Shown: positions 34,144 to 45,996 of the stretch, piece by piece
Layout of the letters: each line of letters opens with the position of its first letter
How positions within the stretch are numbered: position 1 is the first letter of the stretch
NCBI GenBank assembly: GCA_014378845.1
Contig: JACMNB010000064.1
Location: 1-56,148, forward strand
Direction: 5' to 3'
Length of the DNA: 56,148 bases
Source: Methylotenera sp.
GTDB lineage: Bacteria > Pseudomonadota > Gammaproteobacteria > Burkholderiales > Methylophilaceae
Program-made: the position numbers and the translations under genes
Notes under the pieces: model-generated
Databases searched by the model: none
Told to the model about the DNA's origin: nothing
What the model saw: only the letters and a program-made list of their open reading frames with translations

Positions 34144-35567
34144 TGTTGCTCTCTGAAGCTGCTAATTACATGGATGGCGAACTTTTATGCGGTGAAGAAG
34201 CTTGGGTGGCGAGTGCGGGTAGTGATAGCCGCAATATCGCGCAACAAGAGCTATTTTTTGCTTTAAAGGGTGAAAGTTTTGATGGTCATGCCTATGCACA
34301 ACAGGCATTAAAACAAGGCGCTTGCGCGGTGGTTATCTCAGATAAAGCCTGTAATGCGCGCCCTGCTATTTTGGTTAAAGACACCGTGTTGGCTTTGGGC
34401 GATTTAGCCAAAAGCTGGCGTATTGGATTTACTTTGCCAGTGATTGCGATTACAGGTAGCAACGGCAAAACCACGGTAAAAGAAATGCTGACTAACATCT
34501 TAGAGGCCGCAAGTAATCAGCCAAACGCGGTGTTGGCGACGGTCGGTAACTTGAATAATCATATTGGCATGCCAATCACGCTGCTAAAAATTCGCAAACA
34601 ACATGCGTATGCGGTGATTGAAATGGGCATGAATCATTTGGGCGAAATTGATTATCTAACGCGCATTGCACAGCCCACGATTGCGGTGATTAACAACGCA
34701 GGCACCGCGCATATTGGCGAGCTAGGTTCGCGCGACAACATTGCCAAAGCCAAAGGTGAGATTTTTGCTGGCCTTGGCGATGACGGCGTTGCGGTGATTA
34801 ATGCCGATGATGACTATGTGGACTATTGGAAATCACTCAACGCGGGTAAAAAAATCATCACCTTTGGTTTGAATAAAGCCGCCGATATAAGCGCAACCTA
34901 TGATGAACAAGCAGGTGCTAAAGAACAAAAACAAACTCAAGTAAAACTCAGTACGCCGACTGGCAGCGTGACTTTTAACTTAGCAGTTTTGGGCAAACAC
35001 AATATTAGCAATGCGCTGGCAGCCAGCGCAGCTGCGGTCGCGCTGGGAATAAGCAACCAAGACATTGCCCGTGGTTTAGGCAATATGCAGGCCGTGTATG
35101 GCCGCCTACAACGTAGGGCAGGTTTTAATGGCGCGGTATTAATTGACGATACTTATAACGCGAATCCAGATTCGATGAAAGCGGCGATTGATGTATTGGC
35201 CGCGCATCAAAATAGCATTTTTGTGATGGGCGACATGGCGGAGTTAGGTGAAAATGCGTCGCAAATGCACGCCGATATTGGCTTATATGCCAAACAAAAA
35301 GGGATTGAGCAATTTTATACGTTTGGCGATTTAAGTGCAAAAGCCTGTGACCTATTTGGACAAAACGCGGCACATTTTAGCAACTTGGAAAGCTTAGTTT
35401 CTGCATTAAAAAACCAAATGAAACAGGGCGTTACCGTATTAGTAAAAGGCTCGCGTTCTATGCAGATGGAGAGGGTAGTTAAGCAGATTTTAGAAAAAGC
35501 ATCAGAAGAAGCATCAAAAAAAGTAATAGATGAAAAAATAGAACGGGAGAAAACGCAATGCTACTAG
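34143..35567 (+). CDS. murF: UDP-MurNAc-tripeptide:D-Ala-D-Ala ligase
   Basis: This 474-residue Mur ligase adds D-Ala-D-Ala to complete the precursor. It contains [23 protein letters not shown], the ATP site [40 protein letters not shown] and [17 protein letters not shown]. The ATG at 34143 overlaps the murE stop; a GTG one codon earlier is less likely. The end is lysine- and glutamate-rich ([20 protein letters not shown]) and overlaps mraY by ten bases. Confidence 0.97.
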   Translation: MLLSEAANYMDGELLCGEEAWVASAGSDSRNIAQQELFFALKGESFDGHAYAQQALKQGACAVVISDKACNARPAILVKDTVLALGDLAKSWRIGFTLPVIAITGSNGKTTVKEMLTNILEAASNQPNAVLATVGNLNNHIGMPITLLKIRKQHAYAVIEMGMNHLGEIDYLTRIAQPTIAVINNAGTAHIGELGSRDNIAKAKGEIFAGLGDDGVAVINADDDYVDYWKSLNAGKKIITFGLNKAADISATYDEQAGAKEQKQTQVKLSTPTGSVTFNLAVLGKHNISNALAASAAAVALGISNQDIARGLGNMQAVYGRLQRRAGFNGAVLIDDTYNANPDSMKAAIDVLAAHQNSIFVMGDMAELGENASQMHADIGLYAKQKGIEQFYTFGDLSAKACDLFGQNAAHFSNLESLVSALKNQMKQGVTVLVKGSRSMQMERVVKQILEKASEEASKKVIDEKIEREKTQCY

Positions 35568-36661
35568 AACTGGCTCGCTATTTGGCACACGATATTCGTG
35601 GCTTTAATGTTTTTAATTACATCACCCTGCGCGCGGTGATGGCAACGCTAACAGCGTTGATGATTTCATTTATGGTCGGCCCCAAAATGATTCGCAAGCT
35701 GACTGAATATAAAGTCGGCCAATCGGTACGCGACGATGGCCCACAAACGCATTTGATTAAAGCGGGCACACCAACCATGGGCGGTGCACTCATTTTGGTG
35801 GCAATTGCGGTGGCAACCTTGCTATGGGGCGATTTGCACAATAAATATATTTGGGTGGTGCTGGTCACCACATTGGGTTTTGGCGCAGTCGGCTGGGTGG
35901 ATGATTATCGCAAAGTGGTGTACAAAAACCCAAAAGGCTTATCGGCAAAAGCCAAATATTTTTGGCAAAGTTTAATTGGCTTAGGCGTGGCGATTTTTTT
36001 ACTGCAAACAGCCACTACTCCAGCAGAAACCACGCTCATTGTGCCTTTTTTTAAGCATTTAGTATTGCCTTTGGGTGCCGTTGGCTTTGTGGTGTTAACG
36101 TACTTAGTCATTGTGGGCAGCAGCAACGCCGTCAATTTAACCGATGGCTTAGACGGCTTGGCCATTATGCCAACTGTGATGGTGGGTAGCGCGCTTGGGC
36201 TATTTGCTTATGTGGCAGGGCATTTATATTTTTCAAAATACTTGGGCATTCCTTATGTGGCGGGCTCTGGCGAGCTGCTGGTATTTTGCGCGGCGATGAC
36301 TGGCGCGGGTTTAGGATTTTTGTGGTTTAACGCCTACCCCGCCGAAGTGTTTATGGGCGACGTTGGCGCTTTAGCGCTGGGCGCAGCTTTAGGGGTAGTG
36401 GCAGTCATTGTGCGGCAAGAAATTGTATTGTTTATTATGGGCGGCGTGTTTGTGGTTGAAACATTCTCGGTGGCCTTGCAAGTACTGTATTTTAAATATA
36501 CCAAAGCTAAAACAGGCACAGGTAAGCGCATCTTTTTAATGGCGCCGCTGCACCATCATTTTGAGCAAAAAGGCTGGAAAGAAACGCAAGTAGTAGTGCG
36601 ATTTTGGATTATCACCATGATGCTAGTTTTAGTAGGGCTTTCTACATTAAAACTTAGATGA
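35558..36661 (+). CDS. mraY: Phospho-MurNAc-pentapeptide transferase (lipid I synthase)
   Basis: This 367-residue integral membrane enzyme joins the precursor to undecaprenyl phosphate. About ten membrane segments are present. Catalytic aspartates are in GWVDDYRKV and [11 protein letters not shown], with the family signatures [26 protein letters not shown] and MAPLHHHFE. Length is close to the Escherichia coli protein. It is followed by a palindromic repeat before murD. Confidence 0.98.
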   Translation: MLLELARYLAHDIRGFNVFNYITLRAVMATLTALMISFMVGPKMIRKLTEYKVGQSVRDDGPQTHLIKAGTPTMGGALILVAIAVATLLWGDLHNKYIWVVLVTTLGFGAVGWVDDYRKVVYKNPKGLSAKAKYFWQSLIGLGVAIFLLQTATTPAETTLIVPFFKHLVLPLGAVGFVVLTYLVIVGSSNAVNLTDGLDGLAIMPTVMVGSALGLFAYVAGHLYFSKYLGIPYVAGSGELLVFCAAMTGAGLGFLWFNAYPAEVFMGDVGALALGAALGVVAVIVRQEIVLFIMGGVFVVETFSVALQVLYFKYTKAKTGTGKRIFLMAPLHHHFEQKGWKETQVVVRFWIITMMLVLVGLSTLKLR

Positions 36662-36670
36662 AAAACTTTA

Positions 36671-36743
36671 GCCACAGAGAGCACCGAGTACACAGAGGAT
36701 TCTGCTTTGAGATTTACTCTGTTCGCTCTGTGTCCTCTGTGGC
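36671..36743. repeat. Imperfect palindromic repeat between mraY and murD
   Basis: GCCACAGAG (36671-36679) is mirrored by CTCTGTGGC (36735-36743), and further imperfect matches (ACACAGAGGA with TCCTCTGTG) continue inward. The wording 'CCACAGAGGACACAGAG' is that of a repeat common across proteobacteria. It fills nearly the whole 91-base gap, whereas the flanking dcw genes overlap or nearly touch. Confidence 0.75.
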
Positions 36744-36752
36744 AAAAATGAA

Positions 36753-38135
36753 ATGAAAATAGAACTTAAAGACAAAAAAGTATTAGTGCTGGGCCTTGGT
36801 GAAACAGGGCTTTCAGTATTGCGTTGGCTGGCGACCCAAGGCGCAGTGCTATCTGCGGCCGATTCTCGCAATAATCCACCGAATATTAACGACTTGCGCC
36901 GCAATATGCCGCAAATGGCTGTTTATACGGGAGAATTTAAGCAATCTGTGTTGTTGCAAGCCGAGTTAATTATTATTAGCCCTGGCGTGGCGCTTAGCGA
37001 GCCAGCGGTGCAAGCCGCCATTAAACAGGGCATTCCTGTGATTGGCGATGTGGAATTATTTGCGCAATATCGACCTAAAAACGCAAAAGTTATCGGCATT
37101 ACCGGCACTAATGGCAAAACGACTGTAACCACGCTGGTGGGTGAAATTTGTAAGGCGGCAGGCTTGAAGACCATTGTGGCGGGCAATATTGGTTTACCTG
37201 CGTTGGATGCCTTAATGATGGACGCGCCAGATATTTACGTGTTGGAGCTGTCTAGCTTTCAGCTAGAAACTACGTCTAATTTGCACTGCGATGCGGCAAC
37301 CGTGCTCAATGTGTGCGAAGACCATATGGATCGCTATGACGATTTAAAAGATTATGCCGCAGCTAAAGCGCGATTGTTGGCACACGCAAAACTGGCCGTC
37401 TTAAATCGCGACGATCCAGTCACACTCGCAATGCGCACAAAAGACGCGGTTACATTTGGCTTAAACCTTGCGCCGAACCTGCACGATTTTGGCTTAATAC
37501 TGTGCGAGGGCAACCAATATATGACCAGTGGCCAGCGCAAGTTATGTAAAACCAGTGAGTTAACCATTGCGGGTCAGCACAATGTGGCTAATGCCTTGGC
37601 TGCTGCTGCTTTATGCAGCGCGGTGGGCATAGAAAAAGAGTCCATTATTTTGGCATTACGCGCGTTTAAGGGCTTGCCGCATCGGGTGCAATGGATTGCC
37701 ACAATTGATAATGTTGATTATTACGACGACTCAAAAGGTACCAATGTTGGCGCCACTTGCGCCGCGATAGCTGGCATGACTAAACATGACTTGCCACAAA
37801 CGGTAGTGTTAATTGCGGGCGGCGATGGCAAAGGCCAAGATTTTTCACCTTTAGCAACTGCCGTAAAAGCCAATAGCCGCGCGGTGGTGCTCATAGGTCG
37901 CGATGCGCCTTTAATTGAAGCGGCTTTATTGCCAACCAATGTGCCGCTGTATCAAGCGGCTGATTTGCCAGAAGCGGTGAATATCGCCAAAAAACTCGCC
38001 AATACAGGCGATGCTATATTGTTATCGCCCGCTTGCGCTAGCTTAGATATGTTTAAAAATTATGTGCATCGCGCCGAGGTGTTTGTAGCAGCAGTAAACC
38101 AGTTACAAGCAAATAAAGAGGTGGTCGCATGCTAG
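36753..38135 (+). CDS. murD: UDP-MurNAc-L-alanine:D-glutamate ligase
   Basis: This 460-residue Mur ligase adds the second stem residue. The N-terminal Rossmann part reads [22 protein letters not shown], the ATP site is [14 protein letters not shown], followed by [29 protein letters not shown] and [10 protein letters not shown]. No ribosome-binding site is visible before the ATG at 36753 or the ATG at 36748, because a repeat occupies the upstream region. Confidence 0.97.
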   Translation: MKIELKDKKVLVLGLGETGLSVLRWLATQGAVLSAADSRNNPPNINDLRRNMPQMAVYTGEFKQSVLLQAELIIISPGVALSEPAVQAAIKQGIPVIGDVELFAQYRPKNAKVIGITGTNGKTTVTTLVGEICKAAGLKTIVAGNIGLPALDALMMDAPDIYVLELSSFQLETTSNLHCDAATVLNVCEDHMDRYDDLKDYAAAKARLLAHAKLAVLNRDDPVTLAMRTKDAVTFGLNLAPNLHDFGLILCEGNQYMTSGQRKLCKTSELTIAGQHNVANALAAAALCSAVGIEKESIILALRAFKGLPHRVQWIATIDNVDYYDDSKGTNVGATCAAIAGMTKHDLPQTVVLIAGGDGKGQDFSPLATAVKANSRAVVLIGRDAPLIEAALLPTNVPLYQAADLPEAVNIAKKLANTGDAILLSPACASLDMFKNYVHRAEVFVAAVNQLQANKEVVAC

Positions 38136-38145
38136 GAATGTTTAC

Positions 38146-39312
38146 ATGTTAAGCCCGGTCATGACCAATCGTGAGCGCATTAACGCGCCCAATTACGACC
38201 AAATGTTGCTGTGGGTAACCTTGATTATGCTCGGCTTAGGCTTGGTGATGGTGTATTCGGCCTCTATTGCCATGGCAGAAGCTGACAAAGCGGTAGGCCA
38301 CCAAAGTACTTATTTTCTCGTTCGCCAAGCCATTTTTATTGTCATCGGTGTTGCGGCAGGCTTTATGTCGTTTCAAATTCCCGTTGCGTGGTGGCAAAAA
38401 ATGGCGCCGTATTTATTTTTAACGGGATTATTTTTATTGGTATTGGTGCTAATTCCGCACATTGGACGCAACGTAAATGGCAGCCAGCGCTGGCTTTCGC
38501 TGGTGGTAATAAACTTGCAACCTTCTGAGCTGATGAAGCTTTTTGCTGCCATGTATGTGGCTGATTATGCGGTTCGCAAAGCACCGCAAATGGATAGCTT
38601 TGTAAAAGGCTTTTTACCAATGGTTGCGGTAATGGTGTTGGTAGGGTTTTTACTACTGCGCGAGCCAGATTTTGGCGCATTTGCGGTTGTGGCGGCGATT
38701 TCTATTTCAATTTTATGGTTGGGCGGCATTAACGCCAAAATTTTCGCCGCGCTAATCGGCACATTGCCTTTCGCTATTTACTTTTTGATTTGGAATTCGC
38801 CCTATCGTTTACAGCGAGTGATTGGTTTTATGGATCCGTGGGCAGACCCGTTTGGTAAAGGTTATCAATTATCTCACGCGCTCATTGCGTTTGGTCGCGG
38901 CGAGTGGTTTGGCGTGGGTTTGGGCGCGAGTGTGGAAAAATTACTGTATTTGCCAGAAGCGCATACCGACTTTTTGCTAGCAGTAATTGCTGAAGAGCTG
39001 GGTTTTGTTGGGGTGTTGACGGTGCTGGGCTTGTTTGCTTGGATAGTCATACGGGCATTTGGGATTGGCAAAGAAGCAGTTGCTAACGAGCGTTATTTTG
39101 CCGCCCTATTAGCTCAAGGCTTAGGCGTTTGGATGGGTGTGCAAGGCATTATTAACATTGGCGTCAACATGGGTGTACTGCCAACCAAAGGTTTAACGCT
39201 GCCATTATTATCATTTGGTGGCAGCGGAATTTTGGCCAATTGTGTTGCCATGGCGGTGCTGCTGCGTATTGATTTTGAAAACCGCCGCTTGCAAAAAGGG
39301 CTGCCAGTATGA
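38146..39312 (+). CDS. ftsW: Septal peptidoglycan glycosyltransferase FtsW
   Basis: This 388-residue SEDS-family polymerase makes septal glycan strands with FtsI. About ten membrane segments are present. Family motifs include [71 protein letters not shown] and [17 protein letters not shown]. The start is at 38146 (or Met6 at 38161). Its stop overlaps murG (ATGA). Confidence 0.97.
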   Translation: MLSPVMTNRERINAPNYDQMLLWVTLIMLGLGLVMVYSASIAMAEADKAVGHQSTYFLVRQAIFIVIGVAAGFMSFQIPVAWWQKMAPYLFLTGLFLLVLVLIPHIGRNVNGSQRWLSLVVINLQPSELMKLFAAMYVADYAVRKAPQMDSFVKGFLPMVAVMVLVGFLLLREPDFGAFAVVAAISISILWLGGINAKIFAALIGTLPFAIYFLIWNSPYRLQRVIGFMDPWADPFGKGYQLSHALIAFGRGEWFGVGLGASVEKLLYLPEAHTDFLLAVIAEELGFVGVLTVLGLFAWIVIRAFGIGKEAVANERYFAALLAQGLGVWMGVQGIINIGVNMGVLPTKGLTLPLLSFGGSGILANCVAMAVLLRIDFENRRLQKGLPV

Positions 39313-40400
39313 TGTTTTCTCAGCCCATTACGCAATTTGGATCTGGCACTTTAATGGTGATGGCAGGGGGCACCGGCGGCCACGTGTACCCTGCCATGGC
39401 GGTGGCCGATTACATGAAAGAACATGGCTGGACAATTGTGTGGCTTTGCACCGAAGGCGGCATGGAAAATAAATTAATTGAAGGCAAAGACTACAAAAAA
39501 GCCATGATGACCATGCGCGGGGTGCGCGGTAAAGGCTTATTGGGATGGTTCTTATTACCCATTAAATTAGCCAAAGCGCTTAAGCAAAGCTTTGCGGCAA
39601 TCCGATTGCACCAGCCAAATGTAGTGTTAGGCATGGGCGGCTTCGCGGCTTTTCCAGGTGGCTTAATGGCAAAAATACTTGGCAAACCGCTAGTAATTCA
39701 CGAGCAAAATTCTATTGCAGGCCTAAGCAATAAAAGCTTAAGTTTAATCGCAAAACGAGTATTAGCCGCATTTCCATCTGCGTTTGAACAGAAAGCAGAG
39801 TTAGTTGGCAACCCAGTTCGCGCAGAAATTACCCAATTACCAGCGCCAACGCAACGATACAGCCAGCGCACAGGCAAGCTAAATTTATTGGTGGTTGGCG
39901 GCAGCTTGGGCGCGCAAGCCTTAAATGATGTGTTGCCAAAAGCATTGGCTATTTTGCCAAAAGAAACATTTAACGTTGTGCATCAAGCTGGCGAGAAACA
40001 TATCACTGCCCTGCAAGCCAATTACAAAGCGGCCGCTGTGGCAGCCGAAACAAAGGCATTTATCAATAATATGGCCGAACAATATGCTTGGGCCGATGTG
40101 GTAATTTGCCGTGCAGGCGCCTTAACAATAGCCGAATTAGCCTGCGTGGGTGTTGCCAGTATTTTAGTGCCTTTTCCGTATGCGGTGGACGATCACCAAA
40201 CGTACAACGCTAAGTATTTAAGCGATGCTGGCGCAGCTCAGTTGATTCAACAGGCGGAATTCAGCGTAGAAAAAGCCACTGAGATGCTGCGCAATTTAAC
40301 GCGTGAAATTTGTTTAGCTATGGCAATTAAAGCCAAGCAATTGGCTAAACCAGATGCTACACAAACCGTGGCAAAAATTTGTATGGAGGCGGCGAAATAG
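39309..40400 (+). CDS. murG: UDP-GlcNAc:lipid I N-acetylglucosaminyltransferase
   Basis: This 363-residue GT28 enzyme makes lipid II at the inner face of the membrane. The donor and lipid motifs are [17 protein letters not shown] near the start, [46 protein letters not shown] and the C-terminal [16 protein letters not shown]. It may start at 39309 or at the adjoining ATG 39312. Four bases overlap ftsW. Confidence 0.97.
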   Translation: MMFSQPITQFGSGTLMVMAGGTGGHVYPAMAVADYMKEHGWTIVWLCTEGGMENKLIEGKDYKKAMMTMRGVRGKGLLGWFLLPIKLAKALKQSFAAIRLHQPNVVLGMGGFAAFPGGLMAKILGKPLVIHEQNSIAGLSNKSLSLIAKRVLAAFPSAFEQKAELVGNPVRAEITQLPAPTQRYSQRTGKLNLLVVGGSLGAQALNDVLPKALAILPKETFNVVHQAGEKHITALQANYKAAAVAAETKAFINNMAEQYAWADVVICRAGALTIAELACVGVASILVPFPYAVDDHQTYNAKYLSDAGAAQLIQQAEFSVEKATEMLRNLTREICLAMAIKAKQLAKPDATQTVAKICMEAAK

Positions 40401-40409
40401 CCAAAAAAG

Positions 40410-41822
40410 ATGAAGCATAAGGTTAAAAATATTCATTTTATTGGCATCGGCGGCGCAGGCATGAGCGGCATTGCAGAGGTGCTGATTAATCTCGATTTTA
40501 ATGTATCAGGTTCTGATTTAGCCAGCAACGCAGTCACGCAGCGCCTGAAAAAATTCGGGGCGACTATTTATCAAGGTCACGCGACCGAAAATCTGCGCGC
40601 GGCCGATGTGGTGGTGGTTTCCAGCGCGGTGAATGAGCAAAATCCTGAAATTATAGCCGCGCGCGCCAAAAATATCCCCGTTGTACCGCGTGCATTAATG
40701 TTGGCTGAATTAATGCGCTTTAGACAAGGCATTGCGGTTGCAGGCACGCATGGCAAGACGACAACAACGAGCTTAATCGCCAGTATTTTAAATGAAGCGG
40801 GCATGGACCCAACCTTTGTTATTGGCGGCAAACTGGAAGCCGCTAGCGCCAATGCACGCTTAGGCACGGGCGAATACATTGTGGCCGAGGCCGATGAATC
40901 AGACGCGTCATTTTTGCACTTAACACCGGTAATGGCTGTAGTCACCAATATCGACCAAGACCATATGGATACTTACGAGCATAGCTTTGACAAGCTTAAA
41001 AGCGCGTTTGTGGAATTTTTGCAGCAGTTGCCATTTTGGGGCATGGCGGTAGTGTGTATCGATGACGCGAATATTCGCGAAATTTTACCGCGCATCACTA
41101 AGCCTGTAATGACCTATGGTTTTTCGGATAGTGCGCGAATTCGTGCCAGAAACGTAGTTGCTGACAATGGCAAAATGCATTTTACGGTAGACCGCATTAA
41201 CGGCAAAACCACCACATTTGACGTGACGCTTAACTTGCCAGGCAATCATTATGTATTAAATGCGCTGGCGGCGATTGCCATTGCTAGTGAGTTAAATGTG
41301 GCCGATCAGCACATTATTAAAGCATTGGCCGAGTTTAAAGGCGTGGGCAGACGTTTTGAGCGTTATGGCGAAGTGCCTGTAAATTCTAATCTGGCGAAAA
41401 CTAAAGGCACGTTCACACTGATTGATGATTACGGTCATCACCCTGTGGAAATGCAAGCAGTCATTGCCGCCGCGCGAGATGCTTTTCCTAATCGCCGCTT
41501 GGTGCTGGCGTTTCAGCCGCATCGTTACAGCAGAACAAGAGATTGTTTTGAGGATTTTGTGCGCGTGCTTTCAACAGTAGACGCGGTGCTATTAACCGAA
41601 GTCTATGCAGCTGGCGAAGCGCCGATTGTGGCGGCAGATACTCGCTCGCTTATACGCGCGGTGCGTGTGGCGGGCAAGGTAGAGCCATTATTTGTAGAAA
41701 CAACCGACGCATTACCGCAAGCCATCATCGATATGGCGCAGGCCAATGATGTAGTGATTGTAATGGGCGCAGGTTCGATTGGCCAAGTGGCGGCGCGCAC
41801 CAAAGAAATGGCTTTTATATGA
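40410..41822 (+). CDS. murC: UDP-MurNAc:L-alanine ligase
   Basis: This 470-residue Mur ligase adds the first stem-peptide residue. Visible are [17 protein letters not shown], the ATP site [55 protein letters not shown] and [11 protein letters not shown]. It begins nine bases after murG and overlaps murB by four bases. Confidence 0.98.
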   Translation: MKHKVKNIHFIGIGGAGMSGIAEVLINLDFNVSGSDLASNAVTQRLKKFGATIYQGHATENLRAADVVVVSSAVNEQNPEIIAARAKNIPVVPRALMLAELMRFRQGIAVAGTHGKTTTTSLIASILNEAGMDPTFVIGGKLEAASANARLGTGEYIVAEADESDASFLHLTPVMAVVTNIDQDHMDTYEHSFDKLKSAFVEFLQQLPFWGMAVVCIDDANIREILPRITKPVMTYGFSDSARIRARNVVADNGKMHFTVDRINGKTTTFDVTLNLPGNHYVLNALAAIAIASELNVADQHIIKALAEFKGVGRRFERYGEVPVNSNLAKTKGTFTLIDDYGHHPVEMQAVIAAARDAFPNRRLVLAFQPHRYSRTRDCFEDFVRVLSTVDAVLLTEVYAAGEAPIVAADTRSLIRAVRVAGKVEPLFVETTDALPQAIIDMAQANDVVIVMGAGSIGQVAARTKEMAFI

Positions 41823-42706
41823 CGCCATTAGAAGCTAAGTCACAGGTACGCAAAAACGAGTCCTTAGCGCGCTACACCAGCTGGCGCGTAGGCGGCGCCG
41901 CAGATCGCGTTTTTATTGCAGAAAATTTAAGCCAGTTACAAACCTTTATGCAAACGCTTGACCACTTTGAGCCCGTGCAATTTATAGGCCTTGGCAGCAA
42001 TTTGTTGGTGCGCGATGGCGGCGTGCGCGGCACGGTGGTTGTCATGCATCAGTCCTTAAGTGATTTGCGCATGGACGGAAAATATTTGTACGCCGAGGCT
42101 GGGGTCACCTGCGCTAAAGTGGCGCGATTTAGTGCCACTGAATCAAAACAAGGCGCAGAATTTTTGGCAGGTATTCCAGGCACTATCGGCGGCGCGCTAG
42201 CTATGAATGCAGGTTGCTACGGCTCTGAGACTTGGAATATTGTGCATCAAGTATTGACGATTAACAGACGCGGAGAAACGCATGTGCGAAACGAAGCAGA
42301 GTTTATTCCCAGCTATCGCCATGTAGAAATGCCAATGCCAGATGAATGGTTTTTGGGCGCATGGTTTAAGTTGGACGATGGCAGCGAGACAGTAAGCCAA
42401 CAAAAGATTAAGCAATTGTTAGCCGCGCGCCTAGCCAGCCAGCCGCTTAATTTACCCAGCGCGGGTTCCACGTTTAGAAATCCGCATGGTGACTATGCAG
42501 CCCGTTTAATCGAAGCCAGTGGCTTAAAAGGTTACCAAATTGGCGGCGCGCAAGTGTCACCCAAGCATGCCAATTTTATTGTCAACGTAGGCGATTGCAG
42601 CGCACTGGATATTGAGTTGCTGATTCGTCACATGAAAGATGTGGTCCTTGAAAAACAGGGTGTAGCGCTGCAGCAGGAAGTACGAGTAATAGGTGATTAT
42701 GAATAA
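41819..42706 (+). CDS. murB: UDP-N-acetylenolpyruvoylglucosamine reductase
   Basis: This 295-residue flavoenzyme reduces enolpyruvyl-UDP-GlcNAc to UDP-MurNAc with NADPH. FAD-binding motifs are present: [31 protein letters not shown] and [19 protein letters not shown]. The catalytic serine region is [10 protein letters not shown]. It is shorter than the 342-residue enterobacterial enzyme, in keeping with the shorter class of MurB. It overlaps murC and ddlB. Confidence 0.96.
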   Translation: MTPLEAKSQVRKNESLARYTSWRVGGAADRVFIAENLSQLQTFMQTLDHFEPVQFIGLGSNLLVRDGGVRGTVVVMHQSLSDLRMDGKYLYAEAGVTCAKVARFSATESKQGAEFLAGIPGTIGGALAMNAGCYGSETWNIVHQVLTINRRGETHVRNEAEFIPSYRHVEMPMPDEWFLGAWFKLDDGSETVSQQKIKQLLAARLASQPLNLPSAGSTFRNPHGDYAARLIEASGLKGYQIGGAQVSPKHANFIVNVGDCSALDIELLIRHMKDVVLEKQGVALQQEVRVIGDYE

Positions 42707-43664
42707 ATTTGGAAAAGTGGCCGTGCTATTAGGCGGCACATCGGGCGAGCGTGAAGTGTCGCTAAAAAGTGGTAACGCGGTGCTGGCGGCTTTGTTACGT
42801 CAGGGCGTAGATGCGTACGCATTCGATACTGCACATCAAGAATTAAGTGCGCTGAAAGGTTTCGACCGCGTGATGATTAACTTGCATGGCCGCGGCGGCG
42901 AAGATGGCACGATTCAAGGTGCGCTGGAGCTGATGGGTATTCCGTACACGGGCAGCGGCGTCATGGCGTCGTCGCTTGGCATGGATAAATGGCGCAGCAA
43001 ATTGTTGTGGAAAGCGTTGGGTATTAGTACGCCCGATTTTGCAATGGTAAACGCGCAAAGTGACTTTGCGGCGATAGAAAAAAAACTTGGATTGCCATTG
43101 TTTGTTAAGCCCGCCAATGAAGGTTCCAGCATTGGCATTACCAAAGTAAAAAATAAGAGCGAGCTAGAAGCCGCTTACCTATTGGCTGCCAAAGCAGACC
43201 CGCTGGTGATTGCCGAGAAATTTGTAGGGGGCGGTGAATATACCGTTGGCATCATTTCTGATGGAAAAGGTGATTTTACCGCTTTGCCCATTGTGCGTAT
43301 TGTGACAAAAAATGAGTTTTACGATTATGAAGCAAAATATTTGCGTGACGATACCGAGTACCTGTGCCCTTGCGGATTAAGCCTAGAAAAAGAGGCGCAA
43401 ATTAAAGCCGAAGCGTTGCAAGCATTTCGAGCAATTGGTTGCACTGGTTGGGGACGGGTAGATTTTTTAATGGACGCTCCAGAAAAAAATGGAGCGCAAA
43501 AGCATTATTTTTTAGAAGTGAATACATCGCCTGGTATGACCGATCATAGTTTAGTGCCAATGGCGGCAAAGGCGGCAGGCATTAGTTTTGATGCACTAGT
43601 CGTTAAAATTTTAGAAACGACATTAAAAGGCGCTGTAAATGTGGGTCAGTTAAATGTGGGATAA
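42699..43664 (+). CDS. ddlB: D-alanine:D-alanine ligase
   Basis: This 321-residue ATP-grasp enzyme makes the D-Ala-D-Ala used by MurF. Characteristic segments are [73 protein letters not shown] and [17 protein letters not shown]. The ATG at 42699 is taken as start with AGGTG just upstream; it overlaps murB by eight bases. It overlaps ftsQ by eleven bases. Confidence 0.96.
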   Translation: MNKFGKVAVLLGGTSGEREVSLKSGNAVLAALLRQGVDAYAFDTAHQELSALKGFDRVMINLHGRGGEDGTIQGALELMGIPYTGSGVMASSLGMDKWRSKLLWKALGISTPDFAMVNAQSDFAAIEKKLGLPLFVKPANEGSSIGITKVKNKSELEAAYLLAAKADPLVIAEKFVGGGEYTVGIISDGKGDFTALPIVRIVTKNEFYDYEAKYLRDDTEYLCPCGLSLEKEAQIKAEALQAFRAIGCTGWGRVDFLMDAPEKNGAQKHYFLEVNTSPGMTDHSLVPMAAKAAGISFDALVVKILETTLKGAVNVGQLNVG

Positions 43665-44604
43665 ACCGCGCCTTTTAAATTGGATTGCGAACTTGCTTTA
43701 TGCGCTGTCTGTAGTGCTGATGCTGTACGCACTGTTATTTGTTGTGGTGCATTTGCCTATATTTCCGATTCGCGAGGTCAAGGTGGATGGGCAATTGGCG
43801 CATGTTAATCGTGAGCAAATAAAATTGATTGTAGCCAAGCACCTAAAAGGTAATTTTTTTACATTGAACTTAGAAAAAACCCGCGATGCGTTTGAAAAGC
43901 TGCCATGGGCGCGCAACGTAAGTGTGCGCCGCCGTTGGCCCGATAAACTAGATGTAGTAATTGAAGAGCATCAAGCGCTGGCGCGTTGGGGCAATATTGC
44001 GCTGGTAAACACGCACGGCGAACTCTTTCAAGCCGCAGCCGATGCAGAGTTGCCGGTATTTTATGGCCCCAGCAACGGTGCAGAAGAGGTGACAGCAAGT
44101 TACGGCGCGTATAGCCAAGTGATGAATAAGGCGAATATCAAAATTGCACAAGTCAGCTTATCACCAAGGCGTTCATGGGAGATTAAAACGGATAAAGGGA
44201 TGGTGATTGCGCTAGGACGCGAAGAAATGCAGGCGCGATTGAGCAAGTTCGCGCGCGCATACCAATCGACCATTAGCCAGCTAAATGTCAATGTGGCTTA
44301 TGCTGATTTGCGCTATCCCAATGGATTTGCGGTGCGTAAGCCAGCTAACTTAATTTACAAGCAAATATTAGATAAAACACTAGATAAAGTTTTGCCCAAT
44401 GCTGCAAATAAAGCGGCAACATTAGCCAAGCCTGTAAAAAAGCCTAAACCCGCAACAACAATCCCTGCGGCGGATGCTGTAGAGACGGATGGTATAAAGA
44501 CGGATAGCGTAGAGAAGAATGGTGTAGAGACGAATGGTTTGGAATTGAAAAGTGTAGAAACGAAAAGTGTAGAAAAACCAGTTAAACCAGCAGCATCAGT
44601 TTAG
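43654..44604 (+). CDS. ftsQ: Cell division protein FtsQ with a pentapeptide-repeat tail
   Basis: This 316-residue bitopic divisome protein has one membrane segment (about 13-32), a POTRA domain ([24 protein letters not shown] to [31 protein letters not shown]) and a beta domain (ISLSPRRSW-like [16 protein letters not shown]). Residues after about 245 are a lysine- and alanine-rich tail ending in seven tandem five-residue repeats of the type VETNG/VETKS. FtsQ proteins normally end soon after the beta domain, so the tail is unusual. It starts inside ddlB. Confidence 0.95.
   Translation: MWDKPRLLNWIANLLYALSVVLMLYALLFVVVHLPIFPIREVKVDGQLAHVNREQIKLIVAKHLKGNFFTLNLEKTRDAFEKLPWARNVSVRRRWPDKLDVVIEEHQALARWGNIALVNTHGELFQAAADAELPVFYGPSNGAEEVTASYGAYSQVMNKANIKIAQVSLSPRRSWEIKTDKGMVIALGREEMQARLSKFARAYQSTISQLNVNVAYADLRYPNGFAVRKPANLIYKQILDKTLDKVLPNAANKAATLAKPVKKPKPATTIPAADAVETDGIKTDSVEKNGVETNGLELKSVETKSVEKPVKPAASV
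44479..44583 (+). repeat. Seven tandem 15-bp repeats encoding the FtsQ tail
   Basis: In frame, the units encode [30 protein letters not shown] and VEKPV. Most begin GTAGAG or GTAGAA and the set has an exact 15-base step from 44479 to 44583. Such an array could change copy number by slippage without breaking the frame. Confidence 0.85.
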
Positions 44605-44638
44605 AAAAATGCCTGAAGCATGAAAAAAGGAGTTAGAA

Positions 44639-45877
44639 ATGAGTAAAGTCCGTGAAGATAAAAACCTGATTGTGGGCTTAGATATTGGTACGTCTAAAAT
44701 TGTGACCATTGTGGCCGAGTTGCTGCCAGAAGGCACACTAAAGGTGATTGGACTTGGGCAACATCCCTCGCGCGGCCTTAAGAAAGGCGTGGTGATTAAT
44801 ATCGATTCCACCATGCAAGCTATTCAGCGCTCGATTGAAGAAGCCGAATTAATGGCCGATTGCAAAATTAAAACCGTGTTTACTGGCATTGCGGGCAGTC
44901 ATATTAAAAGTCTTAATTCGCATGGCATGGTAAAAATAAAAGATGCGGAAGTCACGCAAATGGATGTTGACCGAGTTGTCGAAACAGCTAGAGCCGTGGC
45001 GCTGCCAGCCGATCAACAAATTCTACATATCTTAACGCAAGAATTCATTATCGATGGCCAAGACGACGTGCGCGAACCACTGGGTATGAGTGGTATGAAG
45101 TTAGAAGTGAAAGTTCATATTGTGACTGGCGCCGTGGCGGCGGCGCAAAATATTGTTAAGTGCATTAAGCGCTGCGGTTTAGAGGTAAGCGATTTGATAC
45201 TGCAACCGCTTGCATCCAGCATCGCCGTATTAACAGAAGATGAAAAAGAGTTGGGCGTGTGCTTGGTAGACATAGGTGGCGGCACTACGGATATTGCGGT
45301 GTTTAAAAATGGGGCTATACGTCATACAGCGGTAATAGCTATAGCTGGCGACCAAATTACCAACGATGTGGCGGTGGCATTTCGCACGCCAACGCAATCG
45401 GCCGAAGACATCAAAATTAAATATGGCTGTGCGCTGCGTCAATTGGCCGATGCGCGTGAAACGGTTGAAGTGCCAGGTGTCGATGGCCGCGAAGCCCGTC
45501 AATTATCGATTCAAACGCTGGCAGAAGTGATTGAGCCGCGCGTAGTTGAATTGTATGAGCTGGTATTACAAGAGCTGCGCCGCAGCGGCATGGAAGAGAT
45601 GATTGCATCAGGCATTGTGATTACCGGCGGCTCGGCCATGATGCGCGGTATGTTAGAGCTGGGCGAAGAGATATTCCACATGCCGGTGCGCATGGGCATG
45701 CCGCGTTATGTGGGCGGGCTTTCAGAGGTGGTGAGCAATCCAAGATATGCAACAGGGGTAGGACTGATTTTGATGGGCAAGCAGCAGTTAGAGCGCCATT
45801 TAACCGTGCAAATGGAAACAAGCTCGGTTGGACGCGTTTTTGACAAGATGAAGAGTTGGTTTCAAGGCAATTTTTAG
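44639..45877 (+). CDS. ftsA: Cell division protein FtsA
   Basis: This 412-residue actin-like protein tethers FtsZ to the membrane and recruits later divisome proteins. Nucleotide-binding signatures are LIVGLDIGTSKIVTIVAEL, VCLVDIGGGTTDIAVFKNG and IVITGGSAMMRGMLEL. The C-terminal amphipathic membrane helix is GRVFDKMKSWFQGNF. A strong AAAGGAG site precedes the ATG. Confidence 0.98.
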   Translation: MSKVREDKNLIVGLDIGTSKIVTIVAELLPEGTLKVIGLGQHPSRGLKKGVVINIDSTMQAIQRSIEEAELMADCKIKTVFTGIAGSHIKSLNSHGMVKIKDAEVTQMDVDRVVETARAVALPADQQILHILTQEFIIDGQDDVREPLGMSGMKLEVKVHIVTGAVAAAQNIVKCIKRCGLEVSDLILQPLASSIAVLTEDEKELGVCLVDIGGGTTDIAVFKNGAIRHTAVIAIAGDQITNDVAVAFRTPTQSAEDIKIKYGCALRQLADARETVEVPGVDGREARQLSIQTLAEVIEPRVVELYELVLQELRRSGMEEMIASGIVITGGSAMMRGMLELGEEIFHMPVRMGMPRYVGGLSEVVSNPRYATGVGLILMGKQQLERHLTVQMETSSVGRVFDKMKSWFQGNF

Positions 45878-45901
45878 TTTTAGTTTTAGTTTCAGTTCTA
45901 G
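45872..45901 (+). repeat. TTTTAG hexamer tandem repeat across the ftsA stop codon
   Basis: Three exact TTTTAG units (45872-45889) and two degenerate ones follow in a row; the first contains the ftsA stop codon. It gives extra in-frame stop codons. It is probably a simple-sequence run without specific function. The rest of the 119-base gap before ftsZ holds no gene. Confidence 0.6.
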
Positions 45902-45996
45902 TTGTAAGTAAATAGTTAATCGAGAGTATTAGTTTTGGCAATAGGGCAGCGTTTAAGCAATTAAGCGCAAATATTAAAGGCAAAAGGAGAGTTAAG

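Noticed and set aside
36668-36904. A minus-strand ORF at the mraY-murD junction
   Set aside because: It consists of the palindromic repeat plus the antisense of murD.
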